DNA from: Mesobacterium_A sp034670065 | Lineage (GTDB): Bacteria > Pseudomonadota > Alphaproteobacteria > Rhodobacterales > Rhodobacteraceae | Assembly: GCA_034670065.1 (NCBI GenBank) | Contig: JAXMOG010000008.1 | Span: forward strand, 1 to 64,000 | Length of the DNA: 64,000 bases | Direction: 5' to 3' | In this document: piece by piece, positions 6,694 through 15,208 of the stretch | Position numbering within the stretch: the first letter of the stretch is position 1 | Layout of the letters: each line of letters begins with the position of its first letter | Program-made: the position numbers and the translations under genes | Notes under the pieces: generated by a model | Told to the model about the DNA's origin: nothing | What the model saw: the letters and a program-made list of their open reading frames with translations, nothing else | Database searches by the model: none

Positions 6694-8936
6694 CAGATAT
6701 CCTTAACTTCTTTCAATGGCCGCACCTGAACCAAGGCACTCAACGCCGCGCAGGCCTGTCCGAGGCGCGACGTCCCCTGATCCAGTGTCAGAACATTCGG
6801 GTTCCCGTTTTGCTCCACACCTGACGTCTCATCGGGCGCGTACCAGGCGCCTGTCGGCACCACCAGAACGCCCGGACGAAGGCCATCATCGATCCGCGCA
6901 GTGACACGACATCGCCCGCGAACGTTGAAAATTTCCGCCGTATCGCCATCACCAATGCCAAGGCGGGCGGCGTCGGATCGGGCGATCTGGCAGGTCGCGG
7001 GGGATTGCGCCCCGACCTGCCACAGTTGGCTGTGAAGCTGCTTTGGCGGCTGATTTGTGACGAGGTGGAATTGCCCCTGCCCTGCGGAACCCAACCATTC
7101 ACGCGGCGCAATCCATGTGGGATGGGCAGGACAATCCGCATAGCCAAAACCGGCAATTGTCCGCGATGTCAGCTCGATCTTGCCGGAGGGCGTAGCCAGT
7201 GGGTTGGCATCCGGGTTGGAGCGGAAGCCTTCCAGCAGAACCTCCGGATGCTCGGGTGGCGGAAGACGAACGTATCCGCATTCTCGAAGCCCTTCGAAAT
7301 CAGGCAATGCCACGCTCTCGCGCGCAGCCTTTGCCTGACTGCCCGCCCACATGCGCGCAAGCCAGCCGTCATCGTCCAACCCTTCATCCAGCGTTTCGCG
7401 GCAACCAAGACGGTCGGCAAGCGCGCGAAAGATATCAAAATCGTTGCGGGCTTGCCCAACCGGCGCGATCAGCCGAGGCATGAAAAAAACATAGGGGTCG
7501 CGGGATGTGCCGCCGATATCATTGCGTTCGAGTGTCGTCGTGGCCGGAAGGACGATGTCGGCCCGGCGCGCTGTCGGCGTCCACCAGGGATCCTGAACGA
7601 TCACAGTTTCGGGGCGCGCCCAAGCGCGCTCGACACGGGACAAGTCTTGGGCGTGGTGGAACGGATTGCCGCCAGCCCAATAGACGAGGCGGACATGCGG
7701 ATAGGTGATTTTGCGACCGTTGAAATCGATGGTCTTGCCCGGATGGAGAAATGCGTCTGCGAAACGGGCGACCGGTATCGCCATTCCCTTATTCGCAAGC
7801 CCAGGCATCGTGGGCACAAATCCCTTTCGGGCATCTCCACCCACCGCGTTCATCGAGCCGTAGCCAAAGGAAAAACCGCCTCCGGGCAAACCGATCTGGC
7901 CCAACATGCTTGCCAGCGCGATCAGCGCCCAGAACGGTTGTTCGCCGTGATCCGCGCGCTGCAAGGCCCATGCAGCGGTCAGCATGACCCGATCAGTAGA
8001 GATCGCATCCCAAAGCGCGCGCAGTTCGGCAACCGGCACATCTGCGAGTTCGGCGGCCCAAGCGAGCGTTTTGGGCTGTCCGTCAACGGTGCCGCGCAGA
8101 TAATCGAGGAAGGCCTCTGCTCCGGTTGTGAAGCGGTCGAGAAATGCCAAGTCGGCACGACCCGTCACCAACGCCTCATGTGCCAATGCCAGCATGATGG
8201 CGGTGTCAGAACCGGGGCGCGGGCGGATCAGCACCGCGTCGAGACCGGGCGGCACGTCTTCAGCGTTTGGCGACAGGACAAAGAATTTCACCCCGCGCGC
8301 CTGCGCACGTGCCACCGCTTCGGGCAAACGGAATTCGCCGGCACCGCCAGAGCTAATTCGCCAGTTCTTCGGGTTCAGCCCACCAAATGCCACGACCACA
8401 TCACCGTGCTCGGCAATGCTCTGCCAAGAGGTCGCGGCGCTTGACACTGCATCGGCATTTCCAAGCACGTGCGGCAGAATTGCGTGGGCCGCGCCCCAGG
8501 AATAATTTGAGATTTGGTCGGTAAAACCGCCTGCTGCAGCAAGAAAACGACGGATCTGACTTCGCGCATGATGCAGACGGCCAGCCGAGGACCAGCCATA
8601 GGAACCGCCAAAAATCGCCGTGGGCCCATAGGTGGACTGTATCCGGGTGAGCTCAGAAGCGACAAGGTCCAGAGCTGTGTCCCAGTCCACCGGAACCATT
8701 TCGCTGTGCCCACGCCCGGTGTTACCGGTTGCGGTGGAACTGCGCTCCAACCACGCCCGCCGGACATGCGGTCTGTCGATCCGCAGCGGCGAGTTCACCC
8801 AGGCCGGCAAGGCGCCGATCATATCGGGATCGGCGCCACTGCCTGGAAGTGGACGCGCAGCTATCAGGCGCCCATCGGCCACATCGGCTTCGAAGGCCCC
8901 CCAATGGCACAAGCTGACTTTTGTGGTGACGGTCAC
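6693..8936 (-). CDS. Molybdopterin-dependent oxidoreductase, BisC/TorA/DMSO-reductase type
   Basis: A 747-residue member of the DMSO-reductase family that carries a bis-MGD molybdenum centre. There is no N-terminal CxxC iron-sulfur motif and no Tat signal, so it should be cytoplasmic like BisC (biotin or methionine sulfoxide reductase). The conserved FGGSYGWSSAGRLHHARSQ block (about 109-127) contains the Ser expected to ligate Mo. The second half has the NPFHHAQD and VVQDPWWTPTARRADIVLP blocks, and the C-terminal molydop-binding domain begins near 620. Likely chemistry is reduction of an S- or N-oxide. Its place between a lyase and an SDR suggests it acts on the substrate imported by the linked TRAP system. 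Confidence 0.88.
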   Translation of the reverse strand: MTVTTKVSLCHWGAFEADVADGRLIAARPLPGSGADPDMIGALPAWVNSPLRIDRPHVRRAWLERSSTATGNTGRGHSEMVPVDWDTALDLVASELTRIQSTYGPTAIFGGSYGWSSAGRLHHARSQIRRFLAAAGGFTDQISNYSWGAAHAILPHVLGNADAVSSAATSWQSIAEHGDVVVAFGGLNPKNWRISSGGAGEFRLPEAVARAQARGVKFFVLSPNAEDVPPGLDAVLIRPRPGSDTAIMLALAHEALVTGRADLAFLDRFTTGAEAFLDYLRGTVDGQPKTLAWAAELADVPVAELRALWDAISTDRVMLTAAWALQRADHGEQPFWALIALASMLGQIGLPGGGFSFGYGSMNAVGGDARKGFVPTMPGLANKGMAIPVARFADAFLHPGKTIDFNGRKITYPHVRLVYWAGGNPFHHAQDLSRVERAWARPETVIVQDPWWTPTARRADIVLPATTTLERNDIGGTSRDPYVFFMPRLIAPVGQARNDFDIFRALADRLGCRETLDEGLDDDGWLARMWAGSQAKAARESVALPDFEGLRECGYVRLPPPEHPEVLLEGFRSNPDANPLATPSGKIELTSRTIAGFGYADCPAHPTWIAPREWLGSAGQGQFHLVTNQPPKQLHSQLWQVGAQSPATCQIARSDAARLGIGDGDTAEIFNVRGRCRVTARIDDGLRPGVLVVPTGAWYAPDETSGVEQNGNPNVLTLDQGTSRLGQACAALSALVQVRPLKEVKDI

Positions 8937-8943
8937 GCGCGAC

Positions 8944-9882
8944 CTATTCAGCGGCGAGGTCGGGCTTCAGGCTGAAGCCGTATTTCTCGGCGAGGCCGAG
9001 GTCGCGAACCGTATCAAGGCCCTTTTGCAAGACGTCTGGGTTTGCCGGCTTTAGCGGCTTGCGCAGCGGCCCAGCAGGAAGCCCTACGACGCGCATCAAC
9101 GTCTTGATCGAGACCGGATTGATGGTGGAATAGGCGAAATGCAGCATTGCAAGGTTGTCCAGCCAGGCCGCGCGACAGGCAAAGGCATCTTCACCGGTTT
9201 CCCAGGGCTTGGAGATCACCGCCATTTCGCGCGGAATGATGTTGCCGGTCATATTCGCTGTACCGTGACCCCCGAGCGCCATGGTCGGTATCACCAGACC
9301 CAGATTGGGCGAGCAACAGCACATGATCGACATGTCGGGTTTCGCCGCGCAGACTTGTGCGACTTGCCCAACACGGGTGGTCGATTCCTTGAGTACGACC
9401 ATGTTGTCGTGTGTCGCGAGCTTCAGCAGGTTATCCCAGTGCAGGTCCGTCTTAACCCGCGGCGGGTTATTGTAGAAACCCATAGCGAGGTCAGTGCTGT
9501 CGAGCACCTCCATCGCGTAGTCAGTGATCGAGTCATTATCGGCACAGATATAGGCCGGTGCGGCGAGGATTGCGCCATCGGCGCCTTCGGCCTTCGCGTA
9601 GCGGGCATAGTCGATGGTCGTGGCGGTATTATTGCCGGTAATGCCATAATACATCAGCATATTTCCGGGCTTCATCTTGGCAGTTTCAGAGATTATCAGC
9701 TTACGCTCTTCGGGCGAAAGCATCGACACCTCACCGGTCGAGCCCATGATGAGAACCGCCTCGGTGCCATTCTCGGCGTGCCAGTTCAACAGTGTGCGGA
9801 AGCCTTCGAGATCAATCGAACCATCTTCGTTCATCGGTGTGATAAGGGCGACAAAGGAACCTTTGGGTTTGATATGCGGCAT
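8944..9882 (-). CDS. Dihydrodipicolinate synthase/N-acetylneuraminate lyase family protein (DapA-like)
   Basis: A 312-residue class I aldolase/lyase (TIM barrel) that acts through a Schiff base. GSTGE (47-51) is the pyruvate-carboxylate loop, Tyr137 in GFYNNPP and the Schiff-base Lys165 in VVLKEST are in the expected places. The genome probably has a separate biosynthetic dapA, because this copy sits in a catabolic transporter operon between dctM and the molybdoenzyme. Family members here may be aldolases, dehydratases or deaminases acting on 2-oxo acids or hydroxyproline-type imino acids; the sequence does not decide. Confidence 0.88.
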   Translation of the reverse strand: MPHIKPKGSFVALITPMNEDGSIDLEGFRTLLNWHAENGTEAVLIMGSTGEVSMLSPEERKLIISETAKMKPGNMLMYYGITGNNTATTIDYARYAKAEGADGAILAAPAYICADNDSITDYAMEVLDSTDLAMGFYNNPPRVKTDLHWDNLLKLATHDNMVVLKESTTRVGQVAQVCAAKPDMSIMCCCSPNLGLVIPTMALGGHGTANMTGNIIPREMAVISKPWETGEDAFACRAAWLDNLAMLHFAYSTINPVSIKTLMRVVGLPAGPLRKPLKPANPDVLQKGLDTVRDLGLAEKYGFSLKPDLAAE

Positions 9883-9897
9883 CGGGTTTTCTCCAGG

Positions 9898-11187
9898 TCA
9901 AAAGAGTTCGGGAACCATCAGCTTCGGCAGTCCCAGAATGAGATCGGGGATCCAAAGCGACAGGATCGCGACGGTGAGGGTAAGTAAACAGATAGGCGCG
10001 GCGGCGATCATGGCCTTCCCAAGCGGGGCATCGGCAATTTGCGACGCAATCAGCAAACAGATGCCATAGGGCGGCGTAACAAGGCCGACCGACAGAACAA
10101 CGGTCGACAGAACCCCCATATGGACCGGGTGCATTCCGGCGATGTCCCCAAGCGCCTGAATGATCGGCAGAAAGATCAGCGTGGCTGAAATCGGGTTCAG
10201 TACCATGCCGACCAGCAGAAGGAAGCCGATCAGCATGAGCATGATCAAGTAGTCGTTTGACGTTGTGGCGAGGATGAAATCCACGACGATCTTGGACGCG
10301 CCGAGATAGGCGATCAGCCAGCCAAAGATACCGGCACCAGCGACCGTGAACATCGGGATGGCGAAATCGATGCACCCATCGCTGAGGATTTTAGGCAAGG
10401 CCGAAAGCGGGATGTCGCGATAGACGACCAGCGACAAAAACAGTGCCCAGACAACGGCCGCTATGGCGCCCTCGGTCGGAGTAAAAAATCCACCGACAAT
10501 GCCACCCAGAACGATAACCGGGATCATAAGTGTTGGCAGTCCGCGCCAAACAACGGATGCGGCTTTTTTGACGCCTGGGAAGGGATTGGACGGATAGCCA
10601 TACCGGACGGCCAGGACATAGGTATACCCCATCATGAAGACCCCAGCCAACAAGCCGGGCACGATGCCCCCAACAAAGAGCGCGCCGATGGAAACGTTCC
10701 CGAAGGCACCGTAGATGATGAGGATGATTGAGGGCGGAATGATAACGCCCAGTGTCGACGAGGCGGCTGTCAGTGCAGCGGCAAAGGCAGGCGGATAGCC
10801 GGCCTTTTTCATCGCAGGAATAAGGATTGATCCGACCGAGGCAGTGTCTGCCGCCGCGGACCCCGAAAGCGAAGCGAAGACCATCGACACAAAGACATTC
10901 ACATGCCCCAGTCCGCCGCGGATATGACCCACGGTCGTGTCAGCAACGTTGAGAAGGCGCTCGGTGATTGAGCCGGCGTTAAGGATCCGGCCCAGCAGCA
11001 TGAAGAACGGCACTGCAAGCAAGGTAAAGCTGTCGATTCCTGCATACATCTGGTTGACGAGAGAAATCAGCGGCAGGTCTTCAAGTAGGATCACCAGTGC
11101 AGAGGAGAGGATCAGCGAAAAACCGATATTCACCCGAAGCGCGACGAGGACAAAGAAGGAGAGGATCAGCGTTACGAGAGGGTTCAT
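9898..11187 (-). CDS. dctM: TRAP transporter large permease (DctM)
   Basis: The 429-residue, roughly 12-segment membrane subunit that moves the substrate with sodium. Typical motifs are VPFFMLLGRI, SGSAAADTASVGSI and IPPSIILIIYG. I start it at the ATG at 11187 (MNPLVTLILSF), not at a further upstream start in the same frame, because this overlaps the end of dctQ by four bases (ATGA) and gives the family's normal N-terminus. Operon order is dctP-dctQ-dctM, followed 15 bp later by the DapA-like gene. Confidence 0.93.
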   Translation of the reverse strand: MNPLVTLILSFFVLVALRVNIGFSLILSSALVILLEDLPLISLVNQMYAGIDSFTLLAVPFFMLLGRILNAGSITERLLNVADTTVGHIRGGLGHVNVFVSMVFASLSGSAAADTASVGSILIPAMKKAGYPPAFAAALTAASSTLGVIIPPSIILIIYGAFGNVSIGALFVGGIVPGLLAGVFMMGYTYVLAVRYGYPSNPFPGVKKAASVVWRGLPTLMIPVIVLGGIVGGFFTPTEGAIAAVVWALFLSLVVYRDIPLSALPKILSDGCIDFAIPMFTVAGAGIFGWLIAYLGASKIVVDFILATTSNDYLIMLMLIGFLLLVGMVLNPISATLIFLPIIQALGDIAGMHPVHMGVLSTVVLSVGLVTPPYGICLLIASQIADAPLGKAMIAAAPICLLTLTVAILSLWIPDLILGLPKLMVPELF

Positions 11188-11663
11188 TGCGCCATCCCCT
11201 TGTGGCTTGCACGCAGAAGCGTCGCCGCTTCGACAATGTAAAACAACATCAAAGCGCCCGAGACGGGCAGCGGAAGGTGCATCCAAAACCGAGAGATACC
11301 AAGAGATTGCACAGTTGCCGTCTTGCGCACCATTGCCAATTCCCAGCCGTATCGTAGCAAAAGCCAGGCGACACAAATCCCGGCTAGCAGCGCGATTCCA
11401 TCGGCCAGCAAGTTTAGCGATCGATTGCCCTCAGGCAGCATATCGACACGGTAATGCGCACCGGTTCTTAGCCCCACGGCGGCCCCGACAAAGATGAGCC
11501 AGGCAAAGAGAAGCTGCGCAACGTCGGATGTCCAGATAAACGGGGTCATGAAGACGTTGCGTGCCAGCACTTGCAGAGCAACGGTGGTGATGAGCGCGCC
11601 GAAGGCGATCCACATCAGTGTTGTAACGATCCGCGTTACCAGATCGCAAAGGTGGGTCAACAT
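11184..11663 (-). CDS. dctQ: TRAP transporter small permease (DctQ)
   Basis: A 159-residue protein with four predicted membrane helices (around 10-35, 48-68, 85-108 and 128-150), the small membrane subunit that pairs with DctM. The conserved helix-2 region ARNVFMTPFIWTSDVAQLLF is recognisable. The start at 11663 is chosen because it removes an implausible Arg/Ser-rich extension and leaves 64 bp after dctP. It overlaps dctM by four bases, which indicates translational coupling. Confidence 0.88.
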   Translation of the reverse strand: MLTHLCDLVTRIVTTLMWIAFGALITTVALQVLARNVFMTPFIWTSDVAQLLFAWLIFVGAAVGLRTGAHYRVDMLPEGNRSLNLLADGIALLAGICVAWLLLRYGWELAMVRKTATVQSLGISRFWMHLPLPVSGALMLFYIVEAATLLRASHKGMAQ

Positions 11664-11727
11664 GGCTGGTTCCGAGCAAGGAAGGGGCGCCCGACCTGGA
11701 GAGAGACAGGACGGGCAAGTGGCAGTT

Positions 11728-12723
11728 TCACTCGGTGAGGAGCTTGTATTCCTCGACCAGGTCGAGTTCTTCGGCGAGTTGAACCTGCATCGGCGAGACG
11801 ACTTCGACAAACGGGGCCTTGTCGGGCACCGTGACCTTAACGCCATGTTCAGTCTTGAGCACCTCTACAAGGGCTAGGTCATAGCCTTTCGCCTTTTCGA
11901 CGCCATAAGCGTTCGCAGCCTGTGCAGACGATAGAACCACGGCTTGCAGATCTTCGGGCAGTTTGTCCCAGGTCCGCTGCGAGATGGAGGTGTGGTTGAT
12001 CTGGATCGTGTGCGCAGTCAGGGCGAGGTTCGGCGCGACTTCATAGAGTTTGGAACCGGTATACCCCGGAAGCGAGCTTTCCATTGCCTCGGCCACACCG
12101 GTTTGCATGGCGGCGTAAAGCTCGCCCCAGGCAACTGTCACAGGCAACATGCCGAAAGCCGACCAGGTCTTGCTGTCCATCGGCGACGGTGGTGTGCGCA
12201 TTTTGAGCCCTTCAACGTCGCTCGGGGCTTCGACCGAAACCGAAACGGTGGACATGTTGCGGGTTCCCGACGCACCAAGTGCCAGCAGCTTCATGCCAAC
12301 GGCACGCTCTTCATAGACTTGCTGAAAATGTGCTTCGACAGCCGAATTGGGGCCAACCGTCTCCAATGCCTGGTCCATGTCTTGGAACAGATAGGGCATG
12401 GTGAAGATCCCGAATTCGGGGATCATTTGAGCAGCGTTAGAGGTGGTGGAAATCATGACGTCGATTGTACCGAAGCCGATCTCACCGATCACCGCAGAGT
12501 CCTTACCCAACTGACCGGAATCAAAGATTTCTACCTCGATAGCGCCATTGCTTTCGGCTTCCACCTGTTCTTTGAAAGCTGCGGCCATATCGTTGTAGGG
12601 GTGAGGCGATTTCACCAGAGTATGGAGCCGAAGCGTGTAATCCGCCGCCATTGCGGCGCTGGTCGAGAGAAGGGCAACCGTGGCGGCGGTCAAACCGAGT
12701 GAGGCGCGTCTGGAAATAATCAT
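11728..12723 (-). CDS. dctP: TRAP transporter substrate-binding protein (DctP family)
   Basis: The 331-residue periplasmic binding protein of the TRAP system. A signal peptide with a twin Arg pair (MIISRRASLGLTAATVALL, cleavage near AMA/ADY at 26-27) precedes the mature protein. The DctP signature region around GLKMRTPPSPMDSKTW contains the Arg that in this family grips the substrate carboxylate. So the ligand is very probably an organic acid. The start at 12723 is fixed by the signal peptide; longer frames upstream are spurious. First gene of a seven-gene operon reaching 4669, just downstream of a LysR gene and a likely operator. Confidence 0.92.
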   Translation of the reverse strand: MIISRRASLGLTAATVALLSTSAAMAADYTLRLHTLVKSPHPYNDMAAAFKEQVEAESNGAIEVEIFDSGQLGKDSAVIGEIGFGTIDVMISTTSNAAQMIPEFGIFTMPYLFQDMDQALETVGPNSAVEAHFQQVYEERAVGMKLLALGASGTRNMSTVSVSVEAPSDVEGLKMRTPPSPMDSKTWSAFGMLPVTVAWGELYAAMQTGVAEAMESSLPGYTGSKLYEVAPNLALTAHTIQINHTSISQRTWDKLPEDLQAVVLSSAQAANAYGVEKAKGYDLALVEVLKTEHGVKVTVPDKAPFVEVVSPMQVQLAEELDLVEEYKLLTE

Positions 12724-12784
12724 GGCGATCCCTGTGCAGTTGGTTTTTGTTTCTGGAGGCAGTGTTTCCAAGTAAGATGATAAT

Positions 12785-12804
12785 ATCAAATACCGTTTTT
12801 TGAT
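12785..12804. promoter_or_regulatory. Inverted repeat ATCAAA-N8-TTTGAT before dctP, likely LysR operator
   Basis: A perfect 6+6 bp inverted repeat sits in the 98-bp gap between the LysR stop (12822) and the dctP start (12723), about 60 bp upstream of dctP. Size, symmetry and position fit a LysR-type recognition site. Assignment to the adjacent LysR protein is inference. Confidence 0.5.
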
Positions 12805-12821
12805 CGCACTATGCCAAAATG

Positions 12822-13727
12822 TTATGAGGTGCGCTCGACGATCGTCTTGTGTTCGGCCAACACGGTGATCAATTCGTCGTAGAACGCACTGCCTGCGCGC
12901 GAGAGTGGGATGTCGCGTGATTTCATGATCTGAAATTCGAAGGGGATACGGGGCGTGAATGGGACTGTGGTCAGGCTCGGACCAAAGATCCGCGGTGTGA
13001 TCGCATCCACGATAGCAATGCCCACGCCAAGCGAGGCAAGCCCGCATGCAGAATAGGAGGGCTGGGTTTCGGCCACGACATTTGGAGACAAACCGGCCTC
13101 CGCGAAGCACTTCATCATGTAACTATATGTTAATGTGTGATAATTCAGAGCCACGAGCGGCTGATCGGCAAGGTCAACTGGCGAAATCCGATCATAGCCC
13201 GCCAAGGGGTGATCAGGCGACATCACGCAGACGCAGCCACTATTGAAGGTCGCCAAAACATCCACATCTGATCGATTGGGGGACGTCTGGGCAATGCCAA
13301 GGTCAATCTGTCGTGAGGCCAGAAGGTCTAGGATACGCGGCGAAGTGTGCACGTCGTGGATAATGCCGGCACCCGCATGATGCTCCGAAAACCGGGAAAC
13401 AGCCTGGGGAATGATCTCGAAGCTGACCATCGGCATTGACGCGACGCGGAAGGATGCCCGCTGCAAGGTGCGGATTTTGCCGGCCACCTGTGCGAGCCGG
13501 TCGAGCCCATAAAACATTCGCTCAACTTCCGGGAAAAATTCATATGCCTCCGCAGTAGGCTGAACGCGCCCCCCTTTGCGCAACAATAGGGCAAAACCCA
13601 GAGAAGCCTCCAAATCGGCTATGAGTCGACTCACAGCGGGTTGCGAGACATTCAATGCTTGCGCCGCTGCGGTGACCGAGCCGTGGCGCATTACCATGCG
13701 AAACGCATTGACCTGCTTCTGGTTCAC
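12822..13727 (-). CDS. LysR-family transcriptional regulator of the TRAP operon
   Basis: A 301-residue LTTR: N-terminal winged helix-turn-helix (residues 1-60, with SVTAAAQALNVSQPAVSRLI) followed by a two-lobed periplasmic-binding-like effector domain (about 90-295). It lies directly upstream of and co-directional with dctP, with an inverted repeat in the gap between them. This suggests it senses the imported acid or a metabolite and controls dctPQM and the enzymes. Co-directional rather than divergent arrangement is less usual for LTTRs and their targets. The ligand is unknown. Confidence 0.92.
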   Translation of the reverse strand: MNQKQVNAFRMVMRHGSVTAAAQALNVSQPAVSRLIADLEASLGFALLLRKGGRVQPTAEAYEFFPEVERMFYGLDRLAQVAGKIRTLQRASFRVASMPMVSFEIIPQAVSRFSEHHAGAGIIHDVHTSPRILDLLASRQIDLGIAQTSPNRSDVDVLATFNSGCVCVMSPDHPLAGYDRISPVDLADQPLVALNYHTLTYSYMMKCFAEAGLSPNVVAETQPSYSACGLASLGVGIAIVDAITPRIFGPSLTTVPFTPRIPFEFQIMKSRDIPLSRAGSAFYDELITVLAEHKTIVERTS

Positions 13728-13854
13728 CTGAGCCTCGCTTTCCTGACGTTATCCATACTTATGAACGGGCATGTAATAATACCCCCGACATTAGGGCAAT
13801 CGGCGTCCAAGAGTGCCCCCCTGATAATTCTGTTCAGAAACTTCCTCAACGGAA

Positions 13855-14207
13855 TTAAAGGAGCGAGTTGAGCTTTGCCCGTTCAGACGTGTTGTCGTTC
13901 AATTCCAGCAGCCCGTTGCTGAGATAGGCACGCGCTTTTGGTATCTGGCCGAAGGCATTGCGAAGCGCCTGCGCCAGCGGTGTAGTTCCCGAGATTTTCG
14001 GCAACTACGCGTGAAGCTATTTTTCCAGTTCATCAAAATCGGTTTTGCCCTGCTCTGACGTATGGCGGCACGGTCATCGGACGCCATACCCCTGATCTCT
14101 TTCGAGACGCGTAGAGCTTGGCGATCTGCGGGATGGCCTGTTTCGCAATGGCACTGCCCTGTGAAGAGAAGACATCCACGAACTTGCGCCGCACATGGGC
14201 CATGTCT
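13855..14207 (-). pseudogene. IS66-family transposase (TnpC) remnant, frameshifted and truncated
   Basis: Three minus-strand pieces in different frames match consecutive parts of IS66 TnpC: MAHVRRKFVDVFSSQGSAI (near 14100-14200), then AAIRQSRAKPIL (near 14050) and finally PLAQALRNAFGQIPKARAY followed by NGLLELNDNTSERA (13882-13980). Frame changes between the pieces and loss of everything after the NTSERA motif show that it is dead. No IS66 ends or companion tnpA/tnpB were seen. It marks a past insertion between the TRAP block and the zinc block. Confidence 0.8.
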
Positions 14208-14391
14208 GACGGCAGACAGGTGTTAATACCGATTGGCACACCGAAACTGCGAAAACCTAACCCCAGTTAGCGACCATTTGCGCAAAGGGATACATGTGAT
14301 GAACCCAGTAGCGCCGGACGACCAATTGACCTGCGTCAACGCGTTTTCAGGAGAATTTTTTAGCGTTCTTACCTCGAAATAGGAGGCACCC

Positions 14392-14901
14392 ATGAAAACC
14401 AATGCACTTCCAAGTTTTGATGACTCTGACAATCCAACTGGATGCTGCCCGAAGTTCAATCCGCAGGGATGGGACGGTCAAGAGCTGCACTTTAAGAACA
14501 AAGACTTCATTCGCGCCACCACCAAAAGCGCGATGCACATACCGTTGAATATGGGGCATGTGTTTGAACGGGTTCAAAACAACATGACCGAAGCCGGAGC
14601 CTATCGTACGGACAACTATATCGTGTTGAGCCGAGACCTGTCGCCGTGGAAAGCAGAGCATCTCTTTGCAGTATCGGCGATGGTCACCAACGAAGAACAG
14701 GTCAAGCTAACAGGGGATTACCTGACAAAGGTATTCGAGGGCCCCTATCGAAAAGCCAAGGATTGGTACGCAGAGCTGCAAGCCGTTGCAGATGACAAAG
14801 GTGCCACTGAGGATGAGGTGTACTTTTTCTATACCACCTGCCCCAAATGCGCCAAAGCCTACGGTAAGAACTACGTTGTCGGCGTGGTGCGGATCGATTG
14901 A
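14392..14901 (+). CDS. Conserved hypothetical protein with CC and CxxC pairs
   Basis: A 169-residue soluble protein with no signal peptide or membrane segment and clear coding character. An adjacent Cys pair (Cys18-Cys19, GCCPKFNPQGWDG) near the N-terminus and a CPKC motif (Cys150, Cys153) near the C-terminus could together bind a metal such as zinc or form redox disulfides. I recognise it as a type of conserved uncharacterised bacterial protein but know no function. AGGAGGC directly upstream supports the start. It stands alone between an IS66 remnant and the zinc block. Confidence 0.75.
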   Translation: MKTNALPSFDDSDNPTGCCPKFNPQGWDGQELHFKNKDFIRATTKSAMHIPLNMGHVFERVQNNMTEAGAYRTDNYIVLSRDLSPWKAEHLFAVSAMVTNEEQVKLTGDYLTKVFEGPYRKAKDWYAELQAVADDKGATEDEVYFFYTTCPKCAKAYGKNYVVGVVRID

Positions 14902-15208
14902 GCAGAGACTGCTGCACCGAACACTCGGGGGATCGTCTACGGGCAGCGGAAAAACGTTTGTTTCGATGGATTAGATGACCGTCACACATCGAAAAATACA
15001 CCGAGCCTTCTGAATAGATCTGATCAATCCACACTGCGGTCTTCGACAGAGTTTTAAATTGCTTGAAACCAAGGGGTTTCAGCAAACCGGATAGGCTGGA
15101 CCAGCAGTGCGGAACCAAAGGAGCACGCAGCTTTACCGCCTATGGTAACTGGGCCGCGAAGCGTTGAGCCGTTTAGAACCAAACAGACATATCACGGTCA
15201 CCCCGACC
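14902..15208. other. 307-bp gap, nothing recognised
   Basis: Lies between the convergent hypothetical gene and the MBL-fold gene. Short frames on both strands look non-coding and I see no strong terminator or RNA gene. Confidence 0.5.

Noticed and set aside
7005..8444. Long 479-codon plus-strand frame opposite the molybdoenzyme gene
   Set aside because: Composition is His/Arg-rich with no family features; it is the antisense shadow of the BisC-like gene, whose conserved motifs are all on the minus strand.
9139..9987. 282-codon plus-strand frame opposite the DapA-like gene
   Set aside because: No recognisable protein and it lies fully antisense to a gene with intact catalytic motifs.
12724..13110. 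N-terminal extension of the dctP frame into the LysR gene
   Set aside because: The signal peptide starts at 12723; the extension overlaps the LysR coding region and looks non-coding.
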